Source: Gossypium raimondii
Lineage: Eukaryota; Streptophyta; Magnoliopsida; Malvales; Malvaceae
Direction: 5' to 3'
Length of the DNA: 64,000 nucleotides
NCBI RefSeq assembly: GCF_025698545.1
Contig: NC_068570.1
Span: forward strand, 54,393,924 to 54,457,923
Both the position numbers and the translations under genes were made by a program. Shown here piece after piece: positions 1-11,344 of the stretch; the stretch's first letter is position 1; each line of letters starts with the position of its first letter. Under the pieces are notes generated by a model. It saw only the letters and a list, made by a program, of their open reading frames with translations. It made no database searches and was not told where the DNA came from.

Positions 1-1852
1 CGCAATAGCTGACTTCTTGGTAAGTCAAACAACGGAGGAATACGAGCCTTTGAGATTTGATTTCCCAGATGAAGATTTGATGTGCATTTCAGAAAAAGAG
101 GGCGAGTCATCAAAAGAGAAGTCATGCAAGATGAGCTTTGATGGTGCATCAAATGCATTGGGGCATGGGATCGGAGCAGTCTTAGTGTCAACTGAAGGGG
201 ACCACTACCCGCTTACTGCCAGATTGAATTTCTTCTGTACCAATAATATAGCAGAGTATGAAGTTTGCATCATGGGGCTTCGTGCAGCTATCAGGAGGAA
301 AATTGAAATTTTAGAGGTACACGGGGACTCAGCATTAGTCATTTATCAAATTCGCGGAGACTGGGAAGTAAGGGATTCAAAATTAGTCAAATATCGCGAT
401 CTGGTGACAGAATTGGTCAAAGAATTCAAAGAAGTGACTTTTAACTATTTTCCACAAGAGGAGAACCAATTGGCTGATGCCGTAGCCACCTTGGCTTCGA
501 TGTTCAAAGCAAACAGAGAAACTGAGATAATGCCTATCCAAATGAGAATATATGAGACCCCCGCACACTGTTTTAGCATTGAGGAGGAGTCAGATGGATG
601 ACCGTGGTTCCATGATATCTTGGAGTACATCAAGAATCAAAGGTACCCCGAGCGGGCAAACGAGAATGACAAAAGAACAATCAGAAGAATGGCTATTGGA
701 TTTGTTCTTGACGGGGATATTCTCTACAAAAGAGGAAAATATCAAGTGCTCCTGAGGTGCATGGACGTTGTTGGAGCTAGAAAGATACTTGAGGAGGTTC
801 ATGAAGGAATTTGTGGAACGCATGCTAGTGGTTTCACCATGGCCAGGCAGATTGTGAGACTTGGTTATTACTGGCTGACGATGGAAACGGATTGCATTTG
901 CTATGCATGAAAGTGCCACAAATGTCAAATTTATGGCGATAAAATTCACGCAGATCCGTCGCCCCTTCATGTCATGACTTCTCCGTGGCCTTTTTCTATG
1001 TGGGGCATGGATGTTATAGGGTCAATCTCCCCGAAGGCTTCTAATGGGCATCGATTCATCTTTTTGGTTATAGACTACTTCACAAAATGGGTAGAAGCCA
1101 CTTCGTTTGCTAACGTGACAAAGGCTGCAGTCTGTAGGTTCTTAAAAAAGGAGATTATATGTCGATATGATCTGCCTGAAAGAATCATTTCAGATAATGC
1201 TTTAAATTTGAACAACAAGATGATGAAATAAGTATGTGAGCAATTTTAGATAAAGCATCATAATTCTTCGCCCTATCGCCCGAAGATGAACGGAGCAGTA
1301 GAAGCAGCTAATAAGAACATTAAGAGGATTCTCGGGAAGATGACTGAGACATATAAAGACTGGCACGAGAAGCTACCATTCGCTTTGTACGCATATCGCA
1401 CCTTTGTATGAACGTCTACAGGGGCAACTCATTTTTCTCTGGTCTACGGGATGGAGGCCGTTCTGCCTATCGAAGTAGAGATCCCATCCCTACGTGTCTT
1501 GATGGAGACAAAGTTAGAAGAATCAGAGTGGCTTCAAGCTCGATATGATCAGCTAAACCTTATTGAAGGGAAACGCTTGAAGGTAATTTGCCTTGGACAG
1601 ATGTACCAGAAAAGAATGATCACGGCCCATGATAAAAAGGTGCGGCCAAGAGAATTTTGCGAAGGGGAGCTGGTACTAAGAAAGATTCTCCTGATACAGA
1701 AGGACTTTCGAGGAAAATGGTTACCAAATTGGGAAGGGCCATACGTTGTAAAAAAGGCATTCTCAGGAGGAGCTCTGATTCTCACTGAGATGGATGAGAA
1801 AGAATTACCTAATCCAGTGAACTCAGATGATGTGAAGAAATATTATGCCTAA
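1..1852 (+). pseudogene. Ty3/gypsy pol 3' part: archaeal-type RNase H and integrase, broken
   Basis: This is the 3' part of a retrotransposon pol gene in one reading frame (from position 17), entering from outside the window. About 134-490 encodes an RNase H fold of the archaeal type found as a second RNase H in Tat/Ogre elements (SFDGA, NNIAEYE, GDSALV, ADAVATLAS, giving the D-E-D-D residues). About 620-940 holds the integrase H2C2 zinc region. About 970-1330 is the integrase core, with D in GMDVIG, D in IISDN and E in GAVEAANK all present. About 1450-1850 is the C-terminal region (GMEAVLPIEVEIPSLR). In-frame stops lie at 599-601, 908-910, 1229-1231, 1247-1249 and 1409-1411. No frameshift was noticed. 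The enzyme is therefore dead, and the breaks are point changes. Assignment to the Tat lineage is by motif memory. Confidence 0.9.
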
Positions 1853-1866
1853 CAAAAAACAAAACA

Positions 1867-1897
<31 letters not shown>

Positions 1898-2812
1898 CAA
1901 GAAAAAAACAAAAAAAAGAAGAAAAACATTAAGATGAAAACCCGAAAAGGGCGTCTTAATAAACAGAAAAGATTAGGATGAAAACCTGAAAGGGCATCCT
2001 AATGAAACAGATTCGGACTTAAGGAGCAAGACGACCTGAGCGGGGAGTCGAATGGCGAGATTACAATATTTGAAGCATTCTCAGAAGCTCGAAATCTTCT
2101 ACACAGGAAGCCATGCTCGAAAAGATCATTGACAAAGAAACATGGAGAAGTTCATGCGTTGGATAACTAGAGCATTCATGGCCATTGGATTCACTTTCCT
2201 TTCTTTACGATGCTTTCTTTATTTGAACTATTCCTTGTCAATTTTCTTTGTTTGTTGTTTTTGAAAAGAATATGAATGTGAGGTATTGCTTTCATGCCTA
2301 CTTTGCCATTTCTTCATACATCTCGTGTTTGATTCATTTAAATGATAAATAGTAAGATGACATACTCTAAACAAAAGGAATGTTGAACATTACCTGGATG
2401 AGAATGTGACAAGTACAAGGGCCCCAAAGCATGAACAAAGTTCAACAAAGGGGCATGAGTGTGGTATACGAAAATGTAGATTACTCACAGAACTTGAGGA
2501 TGAGTACAAAATTGGAGAGAAAAGTCAAGAATTGAGGAAATGAATGCGGACCCTCAGGAAAATCCAAAGTGAGGCACGTGACAAACAGCTCAGGGTGCAT
2601 TGCATGATCATGTAGACACAAAAGCATTTAGGACAAACATGTGCATATCATAATAACATCATAAATGACATATACAGGTATACCAGTAGAGCAAGGAATA
2701 CTGGGAGAAAGCTGCACAGAATCAATGATGAAGAAGGCTTTTAGCTTTACCAGATGTTTTTTGAAACCCTGTTTCTTTCAAGAAATATTTTTCACTTTCT
2801 GTTTTTTTCAAA
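1853..2812 (+). other. Retrotransposon 3' untranslated internal region
   Basis: Sequence between the pol stop and the tandem repeat array. It begins with an A-rich tract (1850-1925), then two similar hairpins (1928-2003, separate entry), then about 800 bp in which no gene was recognised. The short open frame at 2665-2859 runs into the repeat array and has no recognisable homology. Confidence 0.6.
1928..2003 (+). repeat. Two hairpins with GAAAACCC...GGGC core
   Basis: Hairpin a (1928-1960) has arms ATTAAGATG/CGTCTTAAT, a one-sided AAAA bulge on the 5' side, then CCC-GAAAA-GGG. Hairpin b (1972-2003) has arms ATTAGGATG/CATCCTAAT, the same AAAA bulge, then CCT-GAAA-GGG. The 9-bp arms differ between the two, yet both pair. 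The same architecture recurs at 23234-23721 in another element. Function is unknown. Confidence 0.7.
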
Positions 2813-3560
2813 TATCAACTCATAATACGAGAGGTGAGTTGAACCTCGGGTCACGCTGAAGTATTTTTAATTTCGGTCTTTTTTTAAATCAACTCATAAT
2901 ACAGAGGTGAGTTGAGCTTCGGGTCACGCTGAGGTATTTTTAATTTATGTCTTTTTTTAAAAATCAACTCATAATACAGAGGTGAGTTGAGCCTCGGGTT
3001 ACGCTGAGGTTTTTTTAATTTATGTCTTTTTTTTTTAAATCAACTCATAATACAGAGGTGAGTTGAGCCTCGGGTCACGCTGAGGTATTTTTAATTTATG
3101 TCTTTTTTTAAAATCAACTCATAATACAGAGGTGAGTTGAGCCTCGGGTCACGCTGAGGTATTTTTAATTTCGGTCTTTTTTAAAATCAACTCATAATAC
3201 AAAGGTGAGTTGAGCCTCGGGTCATGCTGAGGTATTTTTAATTTTTGTCTTTTTTAAAAAAATCAACTCATAATACAGATGTGAGTTGAGCCTCGGGTCA
3301 CGCTGAGGTATTTTTAATTTCTGTCTTTTTTTTTTAAAAATCAACTCATAATACAAAGGTGAGTTGAGCCTCGGGTCACGCTGAGGTATTTCTTTTAAAT
3401 TTCTGCTTTTTTTCAAAAAAATCAACTCATATTACGAGAGGTGAGTTGAGCCTCGGACCATGCCGAGGTATTTCTTTTAAATTTCTGTTTTTCAAAAATC
3501 AACTCATATTGCTAGAGGTGAGTTGAGCCTCGGGCCACACGCCGAGGTATTTTCAATTTC
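2813..3560 (+). repeat. Tandem array, about 11 units of about 70-85 bp, each with two inverted repeats
   Basis: Each unit contains CAACTCA...TGAGTTG (about 10-12 nt between the arms) followed by CCTCGG...CTGAGG (a 6-nt spacer in most units), then a T-rich spacer. The last two units read CATATT instead of CATAAT and CCGAGG instead of CTGAGG, which turns a G-T pair into G-C. The array lies between pol and the 3' LTR of the same gypsy element. Tandem repeats in this position are a known habit of Tat/Ogre elements. Confidence 0.85.
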
Positions 3561-3619
3561 TGTTTTTCAAATAAAAAGAAAATTTTTGGATAGTCGAACA
3601 AAATTCAGTGCTTTTAAGT

Positions 3620-3664
3620 CTTTGCTCTATCCCTGTTTCATAGCGATGAGCAAAGAGGGGCAGC
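3620..3664 (+). promoter_or_regulatory. Polypurine tract with abutting 36-nt hairpin
   Basis: The purine run AAAGAGGGG followed by CAGC ends directly at the LTR start TGTAAT (3665), so it is the likely plus-strand primer. The 36 nt at 3620-3655 form CTTTGCTC/GAGCAAAG arms around an inner stem (ATC/GAT, a C-C mismatch, then CTGT/ATAG pairing). The 3' arm overlaps the first bases of the polypurine tract. The same layout is present at 26063-26107. Confidence 0.75.
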
Positions 3665-6100
3665 TGTAATCACTGAATTTTGTCCGGCTCGATTTCATTT
3701 TTAAAAAAAAAATTCAAAAAAATTCAAAAATAAAAATTACATCTTGACCCCTAATATTTTGTAAATTACACTTGGGCCCCTAAACTTTTTAGAAATTACA
3801 CTTTAGCCCTATATTTTCCTAAAATTGTATTTTTACCCCAAAAACTTTGCGCCCTCTACAATTTAGTCCTTCTAGACTAGTCAAATCACCCAATCGGCAG
3901 CCGAGCTACTCCAGCAGCCTCCCTAGGCCATGATTGCTCTAATGCCACCTGCAAATAAAGAGGAAGAAGACAAAATTGGGGGGTTAAAAAAGAAAAATTG
4001 AAAAGAAGAATGGGGGGCAAGCAATAAAAAAAAGAGCAAACAACAGAAGCAAAAAAAATTCAAAACAGCAGCAGCTCCTTCCGTCGCACCAGCGCCACCG
4101 TGCCCACCACCGCAGCACCACCATCGCCTACACTTAGCAAAGCAAGCATGAATAAAAAAAAAACAACAAGCAAAATCCAAAAGAAAAAAGAGAGAAAACC
4201 TAAAAAGAAAGAGTCAAAGAAGCAGCAGCCAATGGCCGAATTTAGAGGAGGGGAAAACGCTTACCTTTGAGCCGTCGGCCACCGAGTGAGGAGAGAAGCC
4301 GAGGACGACCACAGCGGAGTTGCTTTCGACTTAAAGGGGGTGGCCGAATTACAAAAGAAAGAGGAGATAGAAGAAAGAGGAGAGGGAAGAAAGAAAAGAA
4401 GAAAGGAAGAAAATGAAAAAGGGAGAAAGAAAAGGGGAAGAGGGGAGCCATCCATAGCCACCGAGGGCGGATGAGATCGGCGCAAGTGACAGCGACGGCG
4501 TGGAGCTAGGGGGCGACCCGAAGAAGAAGAAAAAAAAGAAAGAAAAAAAAGAGAAGAAAAAGAGAGAAAAAGGGAAAGAAAGAAGAAAAAGAAAAAAAAG
4601 AAAAATCAACAGTCGGGTCAACTTGACCCGACCACCCGACCCGACCCGACCCGGGTCCGATCCAAACTGCAGCAGCCCCCAGCAGCAGTTCAACAGCAGA
4701 CTGAATTAGGCCCAATAGCAGTGACAGCTCAAGCAGCAGAAGAAAGGAAATAGCAGGCCTCTAGCAGACCCAGTAGCGCAGGCCCAACGCAGGCCCAGCA
4801 GCAGCAAGCCTCCAGGCTCAGCAGCAGCAGGCCGAGCAGGTTCCCCCAGGCCCAACACCCAAGCCCGAATTCGGCGGCCCAACTCCTAGCAGACCTAAAA
4901 AAAAAGAAAGGAAAAAAAAAGAAAAGGGCTTTTTGGTAATTTCTTGATCTTTTTAATTTAATTCATTTATTTAAATATTGCCTCATTTAAATTAAATTAG
5001 CATTTTTTTAAAATAGTTTTTTAAAAAGATAATATTATTATATTCATTTTACTTGCATGGTCAAAATAAAAAAATGAAATAAAAAAAATTATTTTAATGC
5101 ATAAGGCAACAGACCTATTGAACACCAAGCCGTTGATTTCATCGCTATGTTGGGTGAATATCGATGGCTCGTGTTAAATACGGGACGTCCTTCTAAAAAT
5201 CAAAATATATATAAAAAAAATCTTCGTGTTTTTAATAAAAATTCTCGTGTTTTATTAGAATCCTGATTTAATATTAAATTGAATCGGTTTGACACTAATT
5301 CGACGATTTCATCACCATGTAGGGGTGAACATCATCGATTCGTGTTAAATACGATACGTTTTTTTAAAAATAAAATTAAAAAATTCGTGTTTCAAATCTT
5401 CGTATTTTCGAATTTTACTCGTATTTAAAAATTTTCGACTTTTCGTATTTTCAAGAGTTTTCGTGTTTCAAAAGAAATTTCGCGTTTTAAAAGAAAAATT
5501 TCAGATTTCAAAATTTTCGTGTTTCCAAAATTTTGCGTATATTAAAATTTTCGCGTTCTCAAAAATTTCTCGTGTTTCAAAAAATTGTCGTGTTTCGTAA
5601 ATTTTCGTGTTGTAAAAATTTTCAAGTTTTCAAAAATTTTCGTGTTTCTAAAATTCTCTTGTTTCAAAAAAATTCTGTGTTTTCAAAAAAAAAATATTGT
5701 GTTTCAAAATTCTCGTGTTTTCAAAACAAGAGATTCTCGTGTTTCAATCGAATCACGATTAAATATTAAATTGAACTCGTATTTTTGAAAATTAAGACAA
5801 CGCGCGTTTAACGAGATACCAATTTTGGGCGTCGCGAGGGTGCTAATACCTTCCTCGCAGCAGAATCGACTCGAACCCTAATTTTCTCTGGATTTTGACG
5901 TGGACCTAAAATTGCCTCTTTTTTAGAAAAGTTTTTTAAAGAAAAATTTCTTCTAAAAAGAGATTTTTGAAGGTGTCCGATCACACCTAGAAAAAAGATC
6001 GGTGGCGACTCATTTTTTTTAAATAAAATCAAAACTCCATTTTCAAATTTTCAATAATTACTTCGACTAGCGCCCGTACCGAAATTTTTAGGTCGCTACA
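3665..6100 (+). mobile_element. 3' LTR of the first Ty3/gypsy element
   Basis: The LTR runs from TGTAAT after the polypurine tract to CTACA at 6100, about 2436 bp, with TGTA/TACA ends. It contains an A/G-rich low-complexity part (3950-4620), a GC-rich stretch with repeated ACCCGACCCG (4615-4665), an AT-rich part, a TTTTCGTGTTTC-rich part (5370-5760) and the box ACCAATTTTGGGCGTCGCGA near 5818, shared with the other LTRs of this window. The 5' LTR lies outside, so neither target duplication nor LTR divergence can be judged. Open frames inside are low-complexity. Confidence 0.85.
5370..5760 (+). repeat. Short degenerate repeat TTTTCGTGTTTC inside the LTR
   Basis: A dozen or more imperfect copies of TTTTCGTGTTTCAAAA-like units follow one another in the downstream half of the LTR. 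Spacing is irregular, about 16-40 bp. It is probably a slippage product, and no coding meaning is seen. Confidence 0.7.
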
Positions 6101-8130
6101 AAACTAATCTTAGTTGTTGATGTAATTCTGTAACAACTCGTTTTCAGTGGTTTCAGGATCACAATTTCGACCAGTGAGTCAAAAAATATTAATATTTACA
6201 AGGTTATTAGAGTGTTGTATTAAAATTTGCTTTAGAATTGTAGCGTTCGGTCAGTTAATTAAGGAAAAAAAAACTAAATCGTAAAAGTTGCAAAATTAAT
6301 CGTTATTAATTTATATTTGCTAAATCATTATAAAATTTTAATTGGAGGGTTTTATGAGGCAAATAGACCATGCTATCTATAATCACAGTTTAGGTATGAT
6401 ATTTTATGAAATTTAAGTTATTTTAAAAGGGTAAAATAGTCATTTAATAAATAAAACATAAACTAAAACAAACAAAGGTTACCATCTTCCTCATTTTGAA
6501 TTCACCAACCAACAACCACCATTGACAAGGGTCTAATAATTAGCTAAGCTTGATCTTCTTTCACGCAAGTCATTTGGATACTCATTTTTAGTAATTTTTA
6601 TTTTTTTAGATCGTTATAGCTTAATCTAGTTATTACATGGACTATTTTGTAAAACTGTTATAGGTTTGAAAAATCACCATTGATGAATTTGATGTTTTTA
6701 TATGTTAAATGGTTGAGCTTGAAGAGTTGTTTTGATGTGAGATTGTTTTGTAAAGTGAATTTGGTTAATTTTAAATTTAGGGACTAAATTGATAATATAT
6801 TGAAATTAGCATGAAATCCTTGTAAAATTTCATTGATTATGGGCTTTAAATGAATAAGAGTAAATTTAGTTTGCATGCTTTGGGCTTGATTGTGATAAAT
6901 GTGTAAGTTTCGATTTTAGGGACTAAATTGAATAAAAGGAAAAAAATTTAAGGTAATAATGTAAAATGTTATTAAAAGGTCAAGTGCATGTATTTAAGTA
7001 TTTTAAGGTATTTGAAATGGTTAATTGAGTTAAATTATTATATAGATCATGAAACAGACCAACCAGTAGATAACCGCGGGGAGGGGAAAATTACGGAGTA
7101 ATCCTTGGTGTGGTGTTTGTAGCTGTTTTGTTTAGGTAAGTTTGTATTAGGTTTTTTCTGTTTATAAAATGTTTGAATTGAATTATGTATGAGTATAAAT
7201 GTATAAGTGTTGGTATGGTTTTTTGAGAAAAGTATTGATGTGGAATCGAGGGATTGAAATGTAAAGTATAACAATTATACGTGTTTGAAATGAATTATAC
7301 TATTACAAGGTATGAAAATGACCATGTTGAATATGGTGTTATATTATAAAGATGGAAAGAATATGGGAAATGAGTTAAGGCCCCTGTGAGCTTAGTGAAT
7401 GATTAGGATACAACTGACATGTCATTAGGGTTTATCAGGCACTATGTGTCGGTGATTACGGTTATTAGGTACTTTGTATCGGTGTTACAGCTATCAGACA
7501 CTTTGTGTTGGCAACATTGAGTAATGATTAATGTTCCAATTGTCAACTTGTGTGAGCAAAATTATCCCGAGTATCTGAAGTTAATTTACTATAGTTCCCC
7601 AGAGAAAATAAGATAAAGAAATGAATGGAAATGTTGAGTATGTGTTACATATGAATCATGTGCTTATCATGTTAATAGATTGTATGAAATGATGTACTAA
7701 CCTATTTGGTTATGTTGTGAAAGGTGTAAGAGATTATGGAATGATATGTATGTATGTTAATTACATTAAGTAAATTATGAAATATCAAGTACGTTGTGTC
7801 TAAGTTTTATACGAACTTACTAAGCTTTAAGTAAGCTTATCTCGTTTTGTTTTTTTCCTTGTAGATTGTCGAATTTGCGCAGTCGATTGAATCGTCTTGG
7901 GAAATCACACTATTCGTCAACTCTTTTGGTAGCTATTTACTTATTTTGGTCTGGTTATAAATGGCATGTAAATAGGTTAATGACAATATATGTACAAAAG
8001 TAATTTGATTATGTTTTGTGCCAATTTGAAGATGAACTATGTGTGTAAGGATGCATGCAAACTATAATGGTTGTTTTGGTGGTTTGTGGCTTGTGTTGGT
8101 ATAAGCATATTTGGTATAAGCCATATGCTT
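6101..8130. other. Unclassified AT-rich stretch, probably old repeat
   Basis: No gene was recognised. A TGTAACAACTCG at 6129 looks like an LTR start, and imperfect repeats of CACTTTGTGTCGGTGTTAC-like units lie at 7440-7510. No matching LTR end, target duplication or coding domain was found. Open frames are short and lack family motifs. Confidence 0.4.
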
Positions 8131-8139
8131 CAACCTTTC

Positions 8140-9360
8140 AGAGTAATAGCTGAGGTCCTCAGTACACAGTATAAATAGATATGGAGACAGTAGATCTCCC
8201 TGTTATAAATCCCAATGCGATGAAATAGGCCCAACTTTCCAACCGTTCAGAGAGATTAACTAATTGTAGTCACACACAACATGATCCAATTAACCCAGCA
8301 CTCATCAAACCCCATTTTGCTCATTATAAACTATAAAAAGAACCCCGTCATTCTGGTTATAAGCCTTATAGATATCGATCTTCATAGCAACTTCTCCTTT
8401 CTGCTCTCTCTCCCTATATTTCACAAATAATGGATTAGCTCAAACGCAATTAGAATATTATTTGTAATTAATCATCCTGGAATAAAAATCGTCAATAGTA
8501 ACTTTTTTTAACTAACTAGCAAGGACCTTCACAAGAATCTTGTATAGAACATTGCAAGGAGCTATAGGCCTAAGATCCTTCCTAGAAGTTGGCTTATCCT
8601 TCTTTATGACAAGCACTACAATAATCTCGTTTAAGCATTCCCGGAAATAGTTCACTCCAGCCAAGAGCAACACTGCACATACACATCCTGTCCAACACTA
8701 GGCCAACACCGTTGAAAAAATGTAAGATTCAGACCATCTGGCCCCGATGCTTTGTCCAGGTGCACCAACATAACCGCCTCCTTAAACTCTCAAGTCTCAA
8801 ATGCAGCAAGCAAGGATGCATTGTGGTCCGCATTGACAGAAGGCGCAAACTCGACATATGCAGAATAATCATAAGAGATTGATGCAACAAATAGATCCTA
8901 AAAGTACCCTTCCACAATCACACACATACCATCATCACTGGTACAAGGATTACCTGATCCATCTAGCAACATAGATACTTGATTAATCCAACGACGCTTT
9001 GATTCTTGGGCGTGAAAATACTTGGTATTCGCCTCCCCATGACACAACCATAAAACCTTAGCCCTTTGACGCCAATACACAGCCTGTTGAGAGAGCAAGA
9101 AGTTAAGTTGGGAGCGCAACTCCAGTAAAGATAAATCATTAACCCAACAAGCTTGCGCGATGTTATACGTCGCTTTAGATCTTGGATACGAGGTGCAAAG
9201 TTAGTAGCGGCTGACTAGTGCTAGTGCCAAAATGCCTCACTACAAGCATGCAGACGCTCAATTATACCAACTGAAGCAGAATCGTTCCAACAACCTGACA
9301 CCACTCCACTAAAACCTCCTTCGAGAGCCATGAGTTTTCGAACTTAAACCTCCTCATACG
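8140..9360 (-). pseudogene. LINE (L1-type) reverse transcriptase relic
   Basis: On the minus strand the translation contains, in order, FKFENSWLSKE (near 9355), YWRQRAKVLWLCHGEANTKY with FHAQESKRRW (about 9085-8980), DKASGPDGLNLTFFQRCW (about 8755-8700) and QGDLLSPYLFILCTEDLS (about 8200-8150). These are the linker and reverse transcriptase motifs of plant L1-like non-LTR retrotransposons. They fall in different frames and are separated by stops, so the relic is old and dead. The YxDD region and endonuclease are not visible. No poly(A) tail or target duplication was identified, so the ends are approximate. Confidence 0.85.
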
Positions 9361-10035
9361 ATAACAAGCAAAACAAGCTTATTATCTGACGTTTCACTGA
9401 CCAACTTATATAACTTGAAGAAAGGAAATAATTGCATCCAAGACAAAGGTGCAAACCAACCGTTCCACCACAAAAGAAGCAGTTCATAACTAGTTTTTCT
9501 CACCCCCAATAAGAAAACAAACTTCTGTATTACATGAATTTCGATTAAATATGTAATGTCATACGAAAATTTTGATTTTGTGTGTAATTTTATAAATGAA
9601 ATTTTGATTTCATTCAATTTTCATAAATCATTAGTAACATTATCGAATTAGTATCATTTTGCATTAATATATTGTATACGTAAATAATTATATTAATCCA
9701 ATATGAAAGTAAATATATATATTCATTAATGAATATAATTACACAAAGTCAAAGTTCATATATCAAATTACATATTAAACTAAAATTAATATTAAACTAA
9801 AATTAATGTATAATTTAATATTTATCCCTTTAATTAATAAAAAATTTAACTTGGGCATTTAAAGTTACCCAAAATATCTTGTTTTTATGTTAATTGGATC
9901 AAAATTTGTACCTTAACTTGACATTACCATGGAGATCAAACCTATGGATCGGATCCTTATCATCATCCACAATCTATTTTGGAACTTTTAGATAAAATGC
10001 CCTCCATTATTGGGTTTAAAATCTAGTATAAATTA
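9361..10035. other. AT-rich intergenic sequence
   Basis: No gene, RNA or clear element was recognised. The open frame at 9354-9617 (minus) begins in the LINE relic and shows no family motif in its remaining part. Confidence 0.5.
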
Positions 10036-10406
10036 GGGAAAATTACTCCGTTAGCCGGTCCGGTTTAAACAGTGGTTACTTTTTTTTGTCTTCACTCAAT
10101 TTTTTTTTGTTAATTTGGTTAGTTCAAAAGAAGAAAATGGTCAAATTGGCCACTCCGTCATTAAATGGCGTAATAGAAAGACTAACGATGTATTTTCACA
10201 TATTATTTTGTGGTGACCAAAATAATAATGACCCCTATTTGAAATGGTTAATGTGGAAATGCACCGCCAGCATTCCGTTACAAGTTGAAGATGGAGCGAC
10301 CAATTTGATTAATTTATTGTTTAGAGTGACAAAATTGATTAAAAAATTTTAGAGTAACCAAAATAAGAACGACTTCTATTAAGAATGACTAACGAATAGT
10401 TTACCA
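10036..10406. mobile_element. MITE-like repeat with degenerate terminal inverted repeats
   Basis: The left end GGGAAAATTACTCCGTTAGC and the reverse complement of the right end, TGGTAAACTATTCGTTAGT, are similar. Inside, phrases such as 'ggttactctaaa' recur in opposite orientation on the two sides. Flanking 9-mers (TATAAATTA and ATAAAATTA) match only in part, so the Mutator-like assignment is weak. The 88-codon frame inside is not considered a gene. Confidence 0.4.
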
Positions 10407-10633
10407 ATAAAATTATTTTTTTAAGTCTGATTAAAAATTAATTACTTATTAATATCTAATTAAAAATATTAAATTTACATTTTATCATATAAAAATATAG
10501 ATATTACTACAACCTTACCTGTAATTAGTTTTGCGGTGCATTTAAGATTAGCGTAGTTCACGTAAATTGACACATCTATCGGCTCTCTAAACGAGCCGAC
10601 AGCTGACTCATCACTTCTTATAATATCATTATT

Positions 10634-11068
10634 GGTCAAATTCTGTTAGTAGTCTATGTACTATATGAAAATTATGAATTTAGTTCTTATACTTTAATTT
10701 CATCAATTTTAATCCTTATACTTTAAGAATTTTGAAATTTCAGTTACTATCTAATTGGGAGCAATTAAATCTATTAGATTAAATTCTACTATTTTTCCCG
10801 TACAGCGTAAGTTGCAGATTTAATCCATATTCTTCAATTTAAATTCATTAACTAAAATTACATGACTTTTATGTGTTTATTATGCAAAAATAACAAACAG
10901 ACATGACAGGATATATGTGATAATATGTTTGCAATATAAAATTTTGGAATTATTTGATCAAAATTCTTATTTTATAATCCAAAAAATATAAAGATTAATC
11001 AAATTAGAGTACATAGATTAAAATCTATAATTTACTCATAATATAGGGACTAATATAACAATTTAACC
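10634..11068. mobile_element. Mutator-like MITE upstream of the RopGEF gene
   Basis: A 435-bp non-coding element whose ends are inverted (GGTCAAATTCTGTTAGTAG and the complement of CTAATATAACAATTTAACC). It is flanked by 9-bp direct repeats with one mismatch, ATCATTATT (10625-10633) and ATGATTATT (11069-11077), as expected for Mutator-type insertion. A related copy lies at 32948-33321. It ends 276 bp before the RopGEF start codon, so it is in the likely promoter. Confidence 0.7.
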
Positions 11069-11344
11069 ATGATTATTTTGAACCTATTTTGATAGACCTT
11101 TTCTCACAAAATGCAGCTTTTAAGAGAGACGTTAAACCAATGGCACGTGCCCCATCTGTTCTTCTTCGTCTTCAGTTCAAAAAATCAAATCCTTTTAGCC
11201 CACTCACCATCTCTCACTGTCTCAGCAAATGTCTTCCCTTTGTAACTCAAAGCTTTTAGCCTCTTTTTGGGGTTTCTGTTTTCAAAGATAAAGAAAAGGG
11301 TAGGGTGTTTTTTTTTTTTTGTAAAGTTAGCAAAGTATTTAAAT

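Noticed and set aside
3923-4715. Overlapping open frames in the first LTR
   Set aside because: They are purine- or pyrimidine-run low complexity (poly-Lys/Glu or poly-Phe/Ser) on both strands.
6129-7990. An LTR starting TGTAACAACTCG
   Set aside because: No paired LTR, end motif with target duplication, or internal domain could be found.
11267-11344. An upstream N-terminal extension of RopGEF
   Set aside because: The frame there opens with TTG, not ATG; the first in-frame ATG is at 11345.
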